Source: Nevskia sp. (lineage in GTDB: Bacteria; Pseudomonadota; Gammaproteobacteria; Nevskiales; Nevskiaceae). From it: a stretch of DNA of 64,000 bases. Numbering within the stretch: position 1 is the first letter of the stretch; each line of letters begins with the position of its first letter. The stretch lies in contig JADGHB010000002.1 of the NCBI GenBank assembly GCA_019689635.1, positions 80,430 through 144,429 of the forward strand, in the 5' to 3' direction. This document shows positions 9,300 through 16,191 of this stretch, piece after piece. The translations under genes and the position numbers were made by a program. The notes beneath the pieces are model-generated. The model did no database searches and was not told the origin of the DNA. It saw nothing but the letters and a program-made list of their open reading frames with translations.

Positions 9300-10520
9300 A
9301 TGGCCGCCTACGAATACGCCGCGCTCGATGCGCGCGGTCGCAGCACCCGTGGCCTGATCGAGGGCGACACGCCGCGCCAGGTGCGGCAGATGCTGCGCGA
9401 GCGCGGGCTCACGCCGCTGTCGGTCCAGGAAGTGGCGGAAGCCAAGGCGCGCGCGCGCGGACGTTTCAGCCTGCGTCGCGGCGGCGGACTTTCCACCACC
9501 GAGCTTGCCTTGTTCACCCGCCAGCTCGCCACCCTGTCGCGCTCCGGCCTGCCCCTGGACGAGGCGCTGACCGCCGTGGCGCAACAAAGCGAGTCGCGGC
9601 GCGTGCAGCGCGTGACGCTGGGCGTGCGCGCGCGGGTGGTGGAAGGCAACAGCCTGGCCAGCGCGATGGGCGAGTTTCCCGCCGCCTTTCCGACGCTGTT
9701 CCGCGCGACGGTCGAGGCCGGCGAAAGCGCCGGCAAGCTGGACCAGGTGCTGGAACGACTGGCCGACCACGCCGAACGCAGCCAGGCGCTGCGCGGGAAA
9801 ATCCTGCTCGCCACCCTCTACCCCACCATCCTCACCTTCGTGGCGATCGGCGTGGTGATCGCGCTGATGACCTACGTCGTACCCAAGGTGGTCGGCGTGT
9901 TCGCCAGCATCGGCCAGAAGCTACCGCCGCTGACCCTGGCGCTGATCGCCATCAGCGATTTCCTGCGCCACGACGGCATCTATCTGCTGGCCGCGCTGGC
10001 GGCCGCGCTGTTCTTGTTCTTCCGCGCCCTGCGCAACGAGGCCTTCCGCTACCGGGTCCACCGCCAATGGCTGCGCCTGCCGCTGATCGGCCGGCTGGTG
10101 CGCGGCGCCAACACCGGGCGCTTCACGCGCACGCTGGGCATCCTGTTCGGCAGCGGCGTGCCGATCCTCGACGCCCTGCGCATCGGCGCGCAGGTGGTGA
10201 ACAATCTGCCGATGCGCTCGGCCATCGAGGAAGCGGCCAAGCGGGTGCGCGAAGGTGCGTCGCTGTCGCGTTCGCTGTCGGAAAGCCGGCTGTTCCCGCC
10301 GATCACCATGCACTTGATCGCCTCCGGCGAAACCTCCGGCAAGCTCGACGAGATGCTCGACCGCGCCGCGCAGAATCAGGAGCGCGAACTGGAGACGCTG
10401 ATCGCCGCGTTGATGGGCGTCTTCGAGCCGGCGCTCATCCTGACCATGGGCGGCGTCGTGCTGTTCATCGTGCTGGCGATCCTGTTGCCCATCTTCGATC
10501 TCAACCAGCTGGTGAAATGA
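9300..10520 (+). CDS. gspF: GspF, type II secretion platform protein
   Basis: The 406-residue polytopic inner-membrane protein has the two tandem GspF/PilC cytoplasmic domains (about residues 70-195 and 272-395) and three membrane spans, including a strongly hydrophobic C-terminal one. It anchors the ATPase GspE to the platform. It is the last gene of the operon: only 7 bp separate its stop from the stop of a convergent MFS gene. The usual downstream genes gspG-N are therefore absent here and must be elsewhere if the system is complete. Confidence 0.95.
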   Translation: MAAYEYAALDARGRSTRGLIEGDTPRQVRQMLRERGLTPLSVQEVAEAKARARGRFSLRRGGGLSTTELALFTRQLATLSRSGLPLDEALTAVAQQSESRRVQRVTLGVRARVVEGNSLASAMGEFPAAFPTLFRATVEAGESAGKLDQVLERLADHAERSQALRGKILLATLYPTILTFVAIGVVIALMTYVVPKVVGVFASIGQKLPPLTLALIAISDFLRHDGIYLLAALAAALFLFFRALRNEAFRYRVHRQWLRLPLIGRLVRGANTGRFTRTLGILFGSGVPILDALRIGAQVVNNLPMRSAIEEAAKRVREGASLSRSLSESRLFPPITMHLIASGETSGKLDEMLDRAAQNQERELETLIAALMGVFEPALILTMGGVVLFIVLAILLPIFDLNQLVK

Positions 10521-10527
10521 GCGCCGC

Positions 10528-11790
10528 TCAGCGCCCCGCCGGAATTTCCGGCGTGGCGGCCGCATCCCCCGCCTGCTGCGTCAAGACCGAGGGCTCCGGC
10601 GCGGGCGTGAGTCGCAGGTAGCGCCTCCAGCACCCGTAACCGAAAGCGCTGAGCAGCGTGGCGGACAGCGCCAGCCCCAGGGCCGAACGGTCCACCAGCG
10701 GCGCCAGCGCGCCCGCGAGCAGCGCGTTGGCGGCGAGGCTCACGGCGGTCTGCACCGAAGCCGCGGCCCCGCGGGTGGCGGGGAAACGGTCGAGCATGAG
10801 CAAGGCCAGCGTGGGGAAGGCGAGCGAGACGCCCACGCCGTTGAGCGCGATGGGCAGCACGAACCACGGCAGCCGCGGCGGCAGGAACACGGCCAACGAC
10901 ACGTGCAGCGCGGCAGCCGCGCCGATCAGCCAATAGCCCCGCGCCACGGTTTGCGCCGCCGTCCAGTGCCCGGCATAGCGGCCGGCCAGGCGTGCACCGA
11001 CCATCATGCCGCCGATGGTCGGCACGAACAGCCAGGCGAACTGCCGCACGCTCAGGCCCAGCAGTCCGAGCACGACTGCGGGCGCCGAAGCGATGTAGAT
11101 CCACAGCGCGCCGAAATTGCCGACCGCGGCGCAGGCCAGCCACATAAAGCGCGCATCGGAGCCGATCGCGCGATAGGTCTGCGCCAGCCGCGGCAGCGAC
11201 AGGCGGATGCGCCGCTCGCGCGGCAGCGTTTCCGGCAAAGCACCCACCGTCAGCGCCACTAGCAAAACGGCGAAAGCGGTCAGCGCCCACAGGATGGAAC
11301 GCCAGCCACTGATCGTGAGCAGCCAGCCGCCGACGATGGGCGCCAGCGCCGGCGCCATGCCGAAGATCAGGGTGATGGTGGCCATCAGGCGCGTGGCCTC
11401 GGCGCCGTGATAGCGATCACGCACGATGGCGCGACCGACGATCAGCCCGGCGCCAGCAGCGATGCCCTGTAGCGCGCGGAAGCCCAGCAGCGCGCCCAGA
11501 CTGGGCGCCAGGGCGCAGCCGGCGCTGGCGAACACGAACAGCGCGGTGGACCACACGATCACCCCGCGCCGGCCATAGGCGTCCGACAGCGGCCCGTGCA
11601 GCAAGGCCATCACCGCGTAAGCCGCCAGGTAGACGGAAATAATCTGCTGGATCGCTTGCGGGCTCGCCGCGAACTCCTGGCTCAGCCGACGGAACGCCGG
11701 GAACAAGGTGTCGATCGAGAACGGGCCCAGCATCGCCAGCCCGGCGAGCAGCGGCGCGAGCAGGCGCGGATCGGCGCGGAAACGGTTCAT
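10528..11790 (-). CDS. Bcr/CflA-family MFS drug exporter
   Basis: This 420-residue protein has twelve hydrophobic helices and the MFS motif A in the loop after helix 2 (GPLSDAYGRRG). The N-terminal FSIDTLFPAF pattern is typical of Bcr/CflA drug:proton antiporters, which export antibiotics or small metabolites across the inner membrane. It lies 34 bp downstream of plsX on the same strand and converges on gspF. It occupies the place where both fabH (after plsX) and gspG (after gspF) would normally be found. The substrate cannot be read from sequence. Confidence 0.85.
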   Translation of the reverse strand: MNRFRADPRLLAPLLAGLAMLGPFSIDTLFPAFRRLSQEFAASPQAIQQIISVYLAAYAVMALLHGPLSDAYGRRGVIVWSTALFVFASAGCALAPSLGALLGFRALQGIAAGAGLIVGRAIVRDRYHGAEATRLMATITLIFGMAPALAPIVGGWLLTISGWRSILWALTAFAVLLVALTVGALPETLPRERRIRLSLPRLAQTYRAIGSDARFMWLACAAVGNFGALWIYIASAPAVVLGLLGLSVRQFAWLFVPTIGGMMVGARLAGRYAGHWTAAQTVARGYWLIGAAAALHVSLAVFLPPRLPWFVLPIALNGVGVSLAFPTLALLMLDRFPATRGAAASVQTAVSLAANALLAGALAPLVDRSALGLALSATLLSAFGYGCWRRYLRLTPAPEPSVLTQQAGDAAATPEIPAGR

Positions 11791-11824
11791 CGCCGCCGGA
11801 GCCGACGGCGCGCTACCGCCGCGC

Positions 11825-12853
11825 TCACTGCGCGGCCGCGGCCGGCTGCGCGAACTGGGAAGCGCCGAGCAAACGGCTGATGCGCGCGGGGACGTCCTTT
11901 TCGACCTCGCTCACCGCCACCGCGATGGCATTGGCAAAGGCCACCGCATCCGCGCTGCCGTGGCTCTTGATGACGGTGCCCTGCAAGCCGAGCAGGCTGG
12001 CGCCGTTGTAGCGGCGCGGATCCATGCGCCGCGCGAGCTGGCGCAACACCGAGCGCGCCACCAGCCCCACCAGCCGGGTCGAGAGATTGCGGCCGAATTC
12101 CTCGCGCATGAAGTGCGTGATCAGTTTGGCCACGCCCTCGCCGGCCTTGAGCGCCACGTTGCCGACGAAGCCGTCGCACACCACCACGTCCACCGGGTGG
12201 AGGAAGATGCCGTCGCCTTCGATGTAGCCGGCGTAGTTGAGCGGCGATTCGGCGAGCCACGCGGCGGCCTGCTTGATGGTTTCGTTGCCCTTGATCTCTT
12301 CCTCGCCGATGTTGAGCAGCGCCACCCGCGGCCGTTCGATGCCGTGCAGCGCCGTGACCAGGGCCGAGCCCATCACCGCGAACTGCACGAGCTGTTCGGC
12401 GGTGCACTCGGCGTTGGCGCCGAGGTCGAGCACGTGGGTGGCGCCGCCGACCGCCGGCAGCGGCGAGATGATCGCCGGCCGGTCGATGCCCGGCAGGGTC
12501 TTGAGCACGAAGCGCGCGATCGCCATCAGCGCGCCGGTGTTGCCGGCGGACACCGCCGCCTGCGCCCGCCCCTGCTTGACCAGGTTGACCGCCACGCGCA
12601 TCGAGGAGTCTTTCTTGTTGCGCAGGGCCTTGGACGGCGGCTCGTCCATCGCCACGACTTCGGTCGCCGGCTGGATTTCCACCGGCGCGTTGCGATGGCG
12701 ACGCAGCGCGCGGCGCAGCGCGAGCTCGTCGCCCACCAGGATCAGTTTGAGCTGCGGATGGTCCTCGAGCGCGCGCAGGCTGCCTTCGACCAGGACTTCG
12801 TGCCCGTGGTCTCCGCTCATCGCGTCGATGGCGAGAGTGACCGGCGCGGCCAT
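11825..12853 (-). CDS. plsX: PlsX, acyl-ACP:phosphate acyltransferase
   Basis: The 342-residue enzyme makes acyl-phosphate from acyl-ACP, the acyl donor for PlsY in phospholipid synthesis. The N-terminal motif IDAMSGDHG, the central AVSAGNTGALMA stretch and the GFVGNVALKAGEG motif are all present. It follows rpmF with a 47-bp gap, as in most proteobacteria. The next gene is an MFS exporter rather than the usual fabH-fabD-fabG-acpP. Confidence 0.96.
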   Translation of the reverse strand: MAAPVTLAIDAMSGDHGHEVLVEGSLRALEDHPQLKLILVGDELALRRALRRHRNAPVEIQPATEVVAMDEPPSKALRNKKDSSMRVAVNLVKQGRAQAAVSAGNTGALMAIARFVLKTLPGIDRPAIISPLPAVGGATHVLDLGANAECTAEQLVQFAVMGSALVTALHGIERPRVALLNIGEEEIKGNETIKQAAAWLAESPLNYAGYIEGDGIFLHPVDVVVCDGFVGNVALKAGEGVAKLITHFMREEFGRNLSTRLVGLVARSVLRQLARRMDPRRYNGASLLGLQGTVIKSHGSADAVAFANAIAVAVSEVEKDVPARISRLLGASQFAQPAAAAQ

Positions 12854-12900
12854 GGGCGCGATCGAGCGGCGAGAAGCGCGAAGACGGCCCGCGGCGGGCT

Positions 12901-13095
12901 TCAGGCTTCCGGCGTGTCCGGCGCGGCGGTATCGATCACGCGCTTGCCGCGGTAATAGCCGTCGGCGGTGATGTGGTGGCGCAGGTGCGTCTCGCCCGAC
13001 GTCGGATCGACCGACAGCGTCGGCCGCTTCAAGGCATCGTGCGAGCGGCGATGACCGCGATAGGCGCGGGATTTCTTGGATTTCTGGACGGCCAT
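12901..13095 (-). CDS. rpmF: 50S ribosomal protein L32
   Basis: The 64-residue basic protein starts [10 protein letters not shown] and continues with the highly conserved L32 N-terminus ([11 protein letters not shown]), then the [15 protein letters not shown] core. The ATG at 13095 is chosen because it gives this canonical N-terminus; earlier in-frame starts add a non-homologous tail. It sits between yceD and plsX, the normal order. Confidence 0.97.
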   Translation of the reverse strand: MAVQKSKKSRAYRGHRRSHDALKRPTLSVDPTSGETHLRHHITADGYYRGKRVIDTAAPDTPEA

Positions 13096-13183
13096 GAGGG
13101 AACTCCGAGCGGCGCTGCGGCCGGCGAGGCCCGCCATTCTACAGGAATCGCCGCCGCGCGAAAACGCGCGCGGCGGAAACGCT

Positions 13184-13609
13184 TCAGCCGGGCGCCGCGC
13201 AACGCGGGCAGCGCGGCGCCAGCGGCAGCGCCAGCAACAGCTCGTCCTCCGCCAGTTCGCGCAGGCGCAGTTCGTCGTCCGTCACCAGGTAAGGCTCGCA
13301 GTCGTGCAACAGACGGCGCTCCTCGGCCTCGCTGCCGACCAGGCGCAAGGCCGTGTCCAGCGCGAACCGCCAGTCGAAGATCTCGAGGCAGCGCTGGCAC
13401 AGCAAGGGCAAAACGCCGCGGATTTCGCCTTCCAGCCAGAACGCGCCTTGCGCATCGCGGCGCAGCGCGAACCATGCGTCCGCCGCGCCCGAGGCCGCAG
13501 CCAGGCAGCCGGCCAGGCGCGTCATCTCCGCCACGGGCAGCGCTCCCTGCCAACGCCCGCCGCGCGACACCGCGGACAACTTGACGCGCAGCGGAATGCC
13601 CTCTTTCAT
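13184..13609 (-). CDS. yceD: YceD/DUF177 family protein
   Basis: The 141-residue protein has the DUF177 fold signature: a central LLCQRCLE pair of cysteines and a C-terminal CPRC pair, likely a zinc site. The family is almost always encoded upstream of rpmF and in other organisms has been tied to large-subunit rRNA biogenesis; the molecular role is not settled. It leads the yceD-rpmF-plsX operon. Only 6 bp separate its start codon from that of the divergent Maf gene, so each gene's promoter must lie inside the other's 5' coding region. Confidence 0.9.
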   Translation of the reverse strand: MKEGIPLRVKLSAVSRGGRWQGALPVAEMTRLAGCLAAASGAADAWFALRRDAQGAFWLEGEIRGVLPLLCQRCLEIFDWRFALDTALRLVGSEAEERRLLHDCEPYLVTDDELRLRELAEDELLLALPLAPRCPRCAAPG

Positions 13610-13615
13610 GCTCGG

Positions 13616-14203
13616 ATGCTAACAGACCCCGACCGCGGTCCGATCCTCGCCTCCGGCTCGCCCTACCGCGCGGCGCTGCTCGCGCGCCTGCGGCTGCCTT
13701 TCGAGGTGGCCGTGGCGCCCGTGGACGAGCGTCCGCGTCCGGACGAGGAACCGGCGGCCCTCGCCCGGCGCCTGGCGGTGGCCAAGGCGCGCGCCGTGGC
13801 CGCCGCGCGGCCGCAGCGCTGGGTGCTGGGATCCGATCAGGTGTGCGCCTGCGCCGGCCGCGTGCTGGGCAAACCCGGCACGCGCGCAGCCGCGCGGGCG
13901 CAGCTCGCCTGGCTGTCCGGCCGGCGCGCGGAATTCTTCACCGCCGTCGCGCTGCTGCGCGGCGAGGTCTGCCACGAGGCGCTCGATCTCACCACCGTGC
14001 AGTTCCGCGCCCTCGACGAGTCCGAAATCGAACGTTACCTCGACGCCGAACCCGCGCTGGACTGCGCCGGCAGCTTCAAGAGCGAGGGCCTGGGCATTGC
14101 CCTGTGCGCGGCGATCGAAACGCGCGACCCCAGCGCGCTGATCGGCTTGCCCTTGATCGCCACCGCCGAACTGCTGCGCCGCGCGGGTTATCGTCTGCCC
14201 TGA
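13616..14203 (+). CDS. yceF: Maf/YceF-type nucleoside triphosphate pyrophosphatase
   Basis: The 195-residue protein carries the Maf motifs: ILASGSPYRAALL at the N-terminus, the SDQVC box and the GSFKSEGLGIAL stretch. YceF-type Maf proteins hydrolyse modified nucleotides such as m7GTP. The ATG at 13616 is used because the conserved motif begins a few residues later. Position opposite yceD matches the yceF-yceD arrangement in Enterobacteria. Its 3' end overlaps the convergent HAD gene by 16 nt. Confidence 0.9.
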   Translation: MLTDPDRGPILASGSPYRAALLARLRLPFEVAVAPVDERPRPDEEPAALARRLAVAKARAVAAARPQRWVLGSDQVCACAGRVLGKPGTRAAARAQLAWLSGRRAEFFTAVALLRGEVCHEALDLTTVQFRALDESEIERYLDAEPALDCAGSFKSEGLGIALCAAIETRDPSALIGLPLIATAELLRRAGYRLP

Positions 14204-14850
14204 GCCGCGAGCCAGGCCGGCAGCGCGCGCAGGTCCTCGATCACCGAGCGGGCGCCGGCCGCGCGCAGGCGCGAACTCGCGTGCACGCCGCAAGCCACCC
14301 CCAGCGCCGGCATGCCGATGGCGGTGGCCATCGCCATGTCGTACTCGGTATCCCCCACCATCAAGGCGCGCTCGGCCGCGATCCCGGTCTCGTCCAGGAG
14401 TTCGCGCAGCATCGCGGGGTCGGGCTTGGGCGCGGTTTCGTCCGCACAGCGGGAAGCGGCGAGCAGGTCTTGCAGGTAAGGATGCGCGCGCAGCGAGCGG
14501 TTCATCCCCGGCCGGCTCTTGCCGGTGGCCACGGCGAGCAGATAGCCCTGCGCGTGTAGCGTTTCCAGCGTCTCGCGCGCACCGGGAAACAGCGGCGCCT
14601 CGTGCATCAGCGTCGCGGGCGCGGTGCGCCGGTACTGCTCCAGCAGACGCAGCAGACCGGCCGTGTCCAGCTCGGGATACAGCCGCGCCAGCGCGTCCGA
14701 CAACCCCAGCCCGATCAGCTCGCGGATCGCCATGTCCTCGCGCGGCGGCAGACCGAGCGCCTCGATCGCGCGCTGCATGGCCGAGACGATGGAGCCGGCG
14801 GAATCAGCCAGGGTGCCATCCCAATCGAAGATCAACAATTCGTAGCGCAT
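14188..14850 (-). CDS. HAD-superfamily hydrolase, phosphoglycolate-phosphatase-like
   Basis: The 220-residue protein shows HAD motif I with nucleophile Asp9 (FDWDGTLADS), a cap domain insertion, motif II/III residues (ATGKSRPG) and motif IV (GDTEYDM). It resembles the Gph-like phosphatase normally found next to rluC in Gammaproteobacteria; here an island of about 3.5 kb separates the two. The start is the ATG at 14850. The first 12 codons and about 40 bp upstream are part of a 75-bp exact repeat whose second copy (14957-15031) encodes a dead N-terminal fragment. The leader therefore differs from what an ordinary operon would provide, and expression could be altered. Confidence 0.85.
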   Translation of the reverse strand: MRYELLIFDWDGTLADSAGSIVSAMQRAIEALGLPPREDMAIRELIGLGLSDALARLYPELDTAGLLRLLEQYRRTAPATLMHEAPLFPGARETLETLHAQGYLLAVATGKSRPGMNRSLRAHPYLQDLLAASRCADETAPKPDPAMLRELLDETGIAAERALMVGDTEYDMAMATAIGMPALGVACGVHASSRLRAAGARSVIEDLRALPAWLAAQGRR

Positions 14851-14890
14851 CGCTCCCAGCCGTCCCTGGCGCCGCGGTCCGGCCCGGGCT
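14816..14890. repeat. 75-bp exact direct repeat, copy 1 (5' end of HAD gene)
   Basis: Bases 14816-14890 are identical to 14957-15031, offset by 141 bp. This copy holds the HAD start codon, its first 11-12 codons and the upstream leader. The final bases (CCCGGGCT) are also the head of the REP-like element that begins at 14882. Confidence 0.97.
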
Positions 14891-14956
14891 TCCATGCCCG
14901 GGCGTTCGCGGCCGCCGAAGCTGCCATCAAGGCAGCTTCGAAGCGCGGCCGCTCAC
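14882..14956. repeat. REP-like element with long stem-loop, copy A
   Basis: A head of 25 bp (GCCCGGGC, TTCCAT, GCCCGGGC, then GTT) is followed by an imperfect 18-bp stem: GCGGCCGC plus CGAAGCTGCC at 14908-14925, loop ATCAA, then the complementary arms at 14931-14940 and 14945-14952, separated by a 4-nt bulge. The head matches 22311-22335 at 21 of 25 positions, and that second site is also followed by a stem-loop. This architecture fits a REP/REPIN-type interspersed repeat. Confidence 0.6.
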
Positions 14957-15031
14957 CCATCCCAATCGAAGATCAACAATTCGTAGCGCATCGCTCCCAG
15001 CCGTCCCTGGCGCCGCGGTCCGGCCCGGGCT
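14957..15031. repeat. 75-bp exact direct repeat, copy 2
   Basis: This is the second, displaced copy of the HAD 5' region. Upstream on the minus strand it is joined to the Gly-rich linker of a truncated protease-paralogue tail. Translated on the minus strand it gives MRYELLIFDWDG and then leaves the HAD frame, so it cannot make a functional phosphatase. Confidence 0.97.
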
Positions 15032-15212
15032 GAACCATAGGACGAGCCTCCACCGGACCCGCCGCCCGGGCTGATGACGGTCAGTGTTGTCCAATTGCTG
15101 GCGGTCTCGACACCAGAGCAGGTCAGCGTATGGAAATGCGTGCCGGCCTGGGAGAAGGGGCCCACCGTCATGGAACCGGACAGCGGCTGGCTGCCGATCC
15201 AAGACCCGGAAG
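15032..15212 (-). pseudogene. Truncated paralogue of the island protease C-terminal domain
   Basis: On the minus strand this encodes an Ig/PKD-like repeat (GSQPLSGSMTVGPFS, then GTHFHTLTC) and the start of a Gly/Ser-rich linker. It closely matches the C-terminal repeat of the protease at about 16328-16500 (GSQPLSGSMTVGPFS, GTHVYTLTC), with clear but imperfect DNA identity. It has no protease domain upstream and is cut in the linker, where it fuses to copy 2 of the 75-bp repeat. It is a remnant of a second, diverged family member. Confidence 0.8.
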
Positions 15213-15396
15213 CGGTGCGGGACGTCGGGTTAAGACGCCGTTAGCCGCACCTTCCCAACATTGCCCTGCATGGCAAGCCAGCTCTGGGGAGAACGCCCGA
15301 GGGCCTTGGAGATCGGCGCGGCCTTCCATGAAGGCCAGGACAAAGGCGTTCACTACAGGCCGGATATGCGGCTGCACCGAGCCTCTGGGTTAGATG
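15213..15396. other. Non-coding stretch in the accessory island
   Basis: No reading frame here looks like a gene. It contains a 7-bp inverted repeat, GGTGCGG at 15217-15223 and CCGCACC at 15245-15251. No convincing promoter or terminator was found. Confidence 0.5.
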
Positions 15397-15486
15397 TCAC
15401 TTATGGCCATGGTGGGACGCTTCGTACACAACCATACACAGCGCGCCGACCAGTGCAGCCAAAGCAACAATGACGGTCCATTCCAT
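15397..15486 (-). CDS. 29-residue single-span membrane peptide
   Basis: A short frame starting MEWTVIVALAALVGALCMVV codes for one hydrophobic helix followed by a short His/Lys tail (HHGHK). Its ATG overlaps the TGA of the preceding gene in a TGATG arrangement, so the two are probably translationally coupled. From memory, comparable two-gene pairs of tiny membrane proteins occur in accessory regions and cassette arrays of many proteobacteria, with no known function. It is real only if the upstream gene is real; no homology search was possible. Confidence 0.55.
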   Translation of the reverse strand: MEWTVIVALAALVGALCMVVYEASHHGHK

Positions 15487-15713
15487 CACACATCCTCCAG
15501 CTCTTCGATGCGGCGATACGCTCGGCGATTGACGAGAACGATAACGGCGGCGATGACCACGGCTGCAACCAGAGCCGCGATAAGTATGACGGGCTTGGCG
15601 CTGGCATAGTTCTGCGCAAGCCAAGCCACCAACGAGGCGTCGAGGGCAACCGCGATGCCGAATGCCACTTTCAGCCAGCCGATTTCCTCTTTGAGGCGAT
15701 CCGCTTTGGACAT
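15486..15713 (-). CDS. Small two-span membrane protein
   Basis: This 75-residue protein has a charged N-terminus (MSKADRLKEEIGWLKV), two hydrophobic helices (about residues 14-32 and 40-60) separated by a short polar loop, and a charged C-terminus ending RRIEELEDV. It has the form of a small inner-membrane protein. Similar proteins are, as far as I recall, scattered across unrelated bacteria in accessory DNA. No function can be assigned. It is coupled to the 29-residue peptide gene by a 1-nt stop/start overlap, which supports both being genuine genes. Confidence 0.65.
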   Translation of the reverse strand: MSKADRLKEEIGWLKVAFGIAVALDASLVAWLAQNYASAKPVILIAALVAAVVIAAVIVLVNRRAYRRIEELEDV

Positions 15714-15903
15714 GAGGCATGTTACCGCACATCGTGAGGCGCCCAAACGAGGCTTGCGGTAAGCAGGCGCCCGAGGCGCAGAAGAGGCGGATCTGATCCG
15801 CTCTCGAACGGCGCGTTACGCGGCCCGCCCGTGGGCCGCGTCCGCCGCAATGCGTTGCGACCGCGTTCCCCCCGACGCGAGCGCCGCAGTCCCCCGTCAG
15901 GTT
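15714..15903. other. Intergenic segment with two strong palindromes
   Basis: The segment separates the tiny membrane-protein pair from the Cys-rich secreted gene. It contains GCGGATC-T-GATCCGC at 15787-15801 and a perfect 9-bp stem, ACGCGGCCC with GGGCCGCGT, at 15818-15841 (6-nt loop). No T-run follows either, so they are not typical intrinsic terminators. They could be a protein-binding or recombination site. Confidence 0.5.
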
Positions 15904-16179
15904 TCAGTGATCGGGCGCAGCCTTCCTGGCTTTGTCCGTTCCGGCCGGGCACGGGACCAGCTCGCAGTTTGGCCCCTGGTAGCCGGTAAAGCTCCCGTCC
16001 GGGCAGCGCAGGGCCACCTGGGGACAGACCTTGACCAGCCCATGCGGCGTCACGGCGGAAGGACCCTTCCAGGCCTGATCCGCCGGATCCTGGCCCGGCA
16101 CGGTCGGGGACTGCGCCGAAGCCTCCGGCTCGAAGCCCACGGCGGCGAGCGCCAGGGCGAAGGAAATCGTCCGGATCAT
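15904..16179 (-). CDS. Small secreted Cys-rich protein (CPDGS...GPNCE...PCP motif)
   Basis: The 91-residue protein has a signal peptide (MIRTISFALALAAVG, cleavage near ASAQ) and a C-terminal block with four cysteines in the pattern CP-x5-CPDGS-x5-GPNCE-x2-PCP. That block resembles a short motif seen in many secreted or periplasmic proteins of unknown function. A good ribosome-binding site (CAGGAGGTG) precedes the ATG. The upstream frame, the protease C-terminus, runs into this gene in the same frame with no stop codon. It could therefore also be made as a read-through fusion. Confidence 0.7.
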   Translation of the reverse strand: MIRTISFALALAAVGFEPEASAQSPTVPGQDPADQAWKGPSAVTPHGLVKVCPQVALRCPDGSFTGYQGPNCELVPCPAGTDKARKAAPDH

Positions 16180-16191
16180 CTTTCGCACCTC

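Noticed and set aside
7620..9770. A 716-codon open frame antisense to gspE and gspF
   Set aside because: No recognisable motif, His/Gln/Arg-rich composition typical of antisense frames in high-GC coding DNA, and gspE/gspF are firmly supported on the plus strand.
13610..13615. The 6-bp gap between yceD and maf starts considered as an annotation error
   Set aside because: Both start codons are supported by family N-termini, and a close divergent yceD-yceF pair is known in other Gammaproteobacteria.
15168..15377. A 69-codon minus-strand frame in the island
   Set aside because: No good ribosome-binding site, no recognisable pattern and it overlaps the protease-paralogue remnant.
15381..15400. 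GTTAGAT motif next to the tiny membrane-protein gene, resembling an integron attC end site
   Set aside because: No matching partner core site with the right spacing and no attC-like stem were found on either side, and there is no integrase gene in the window.
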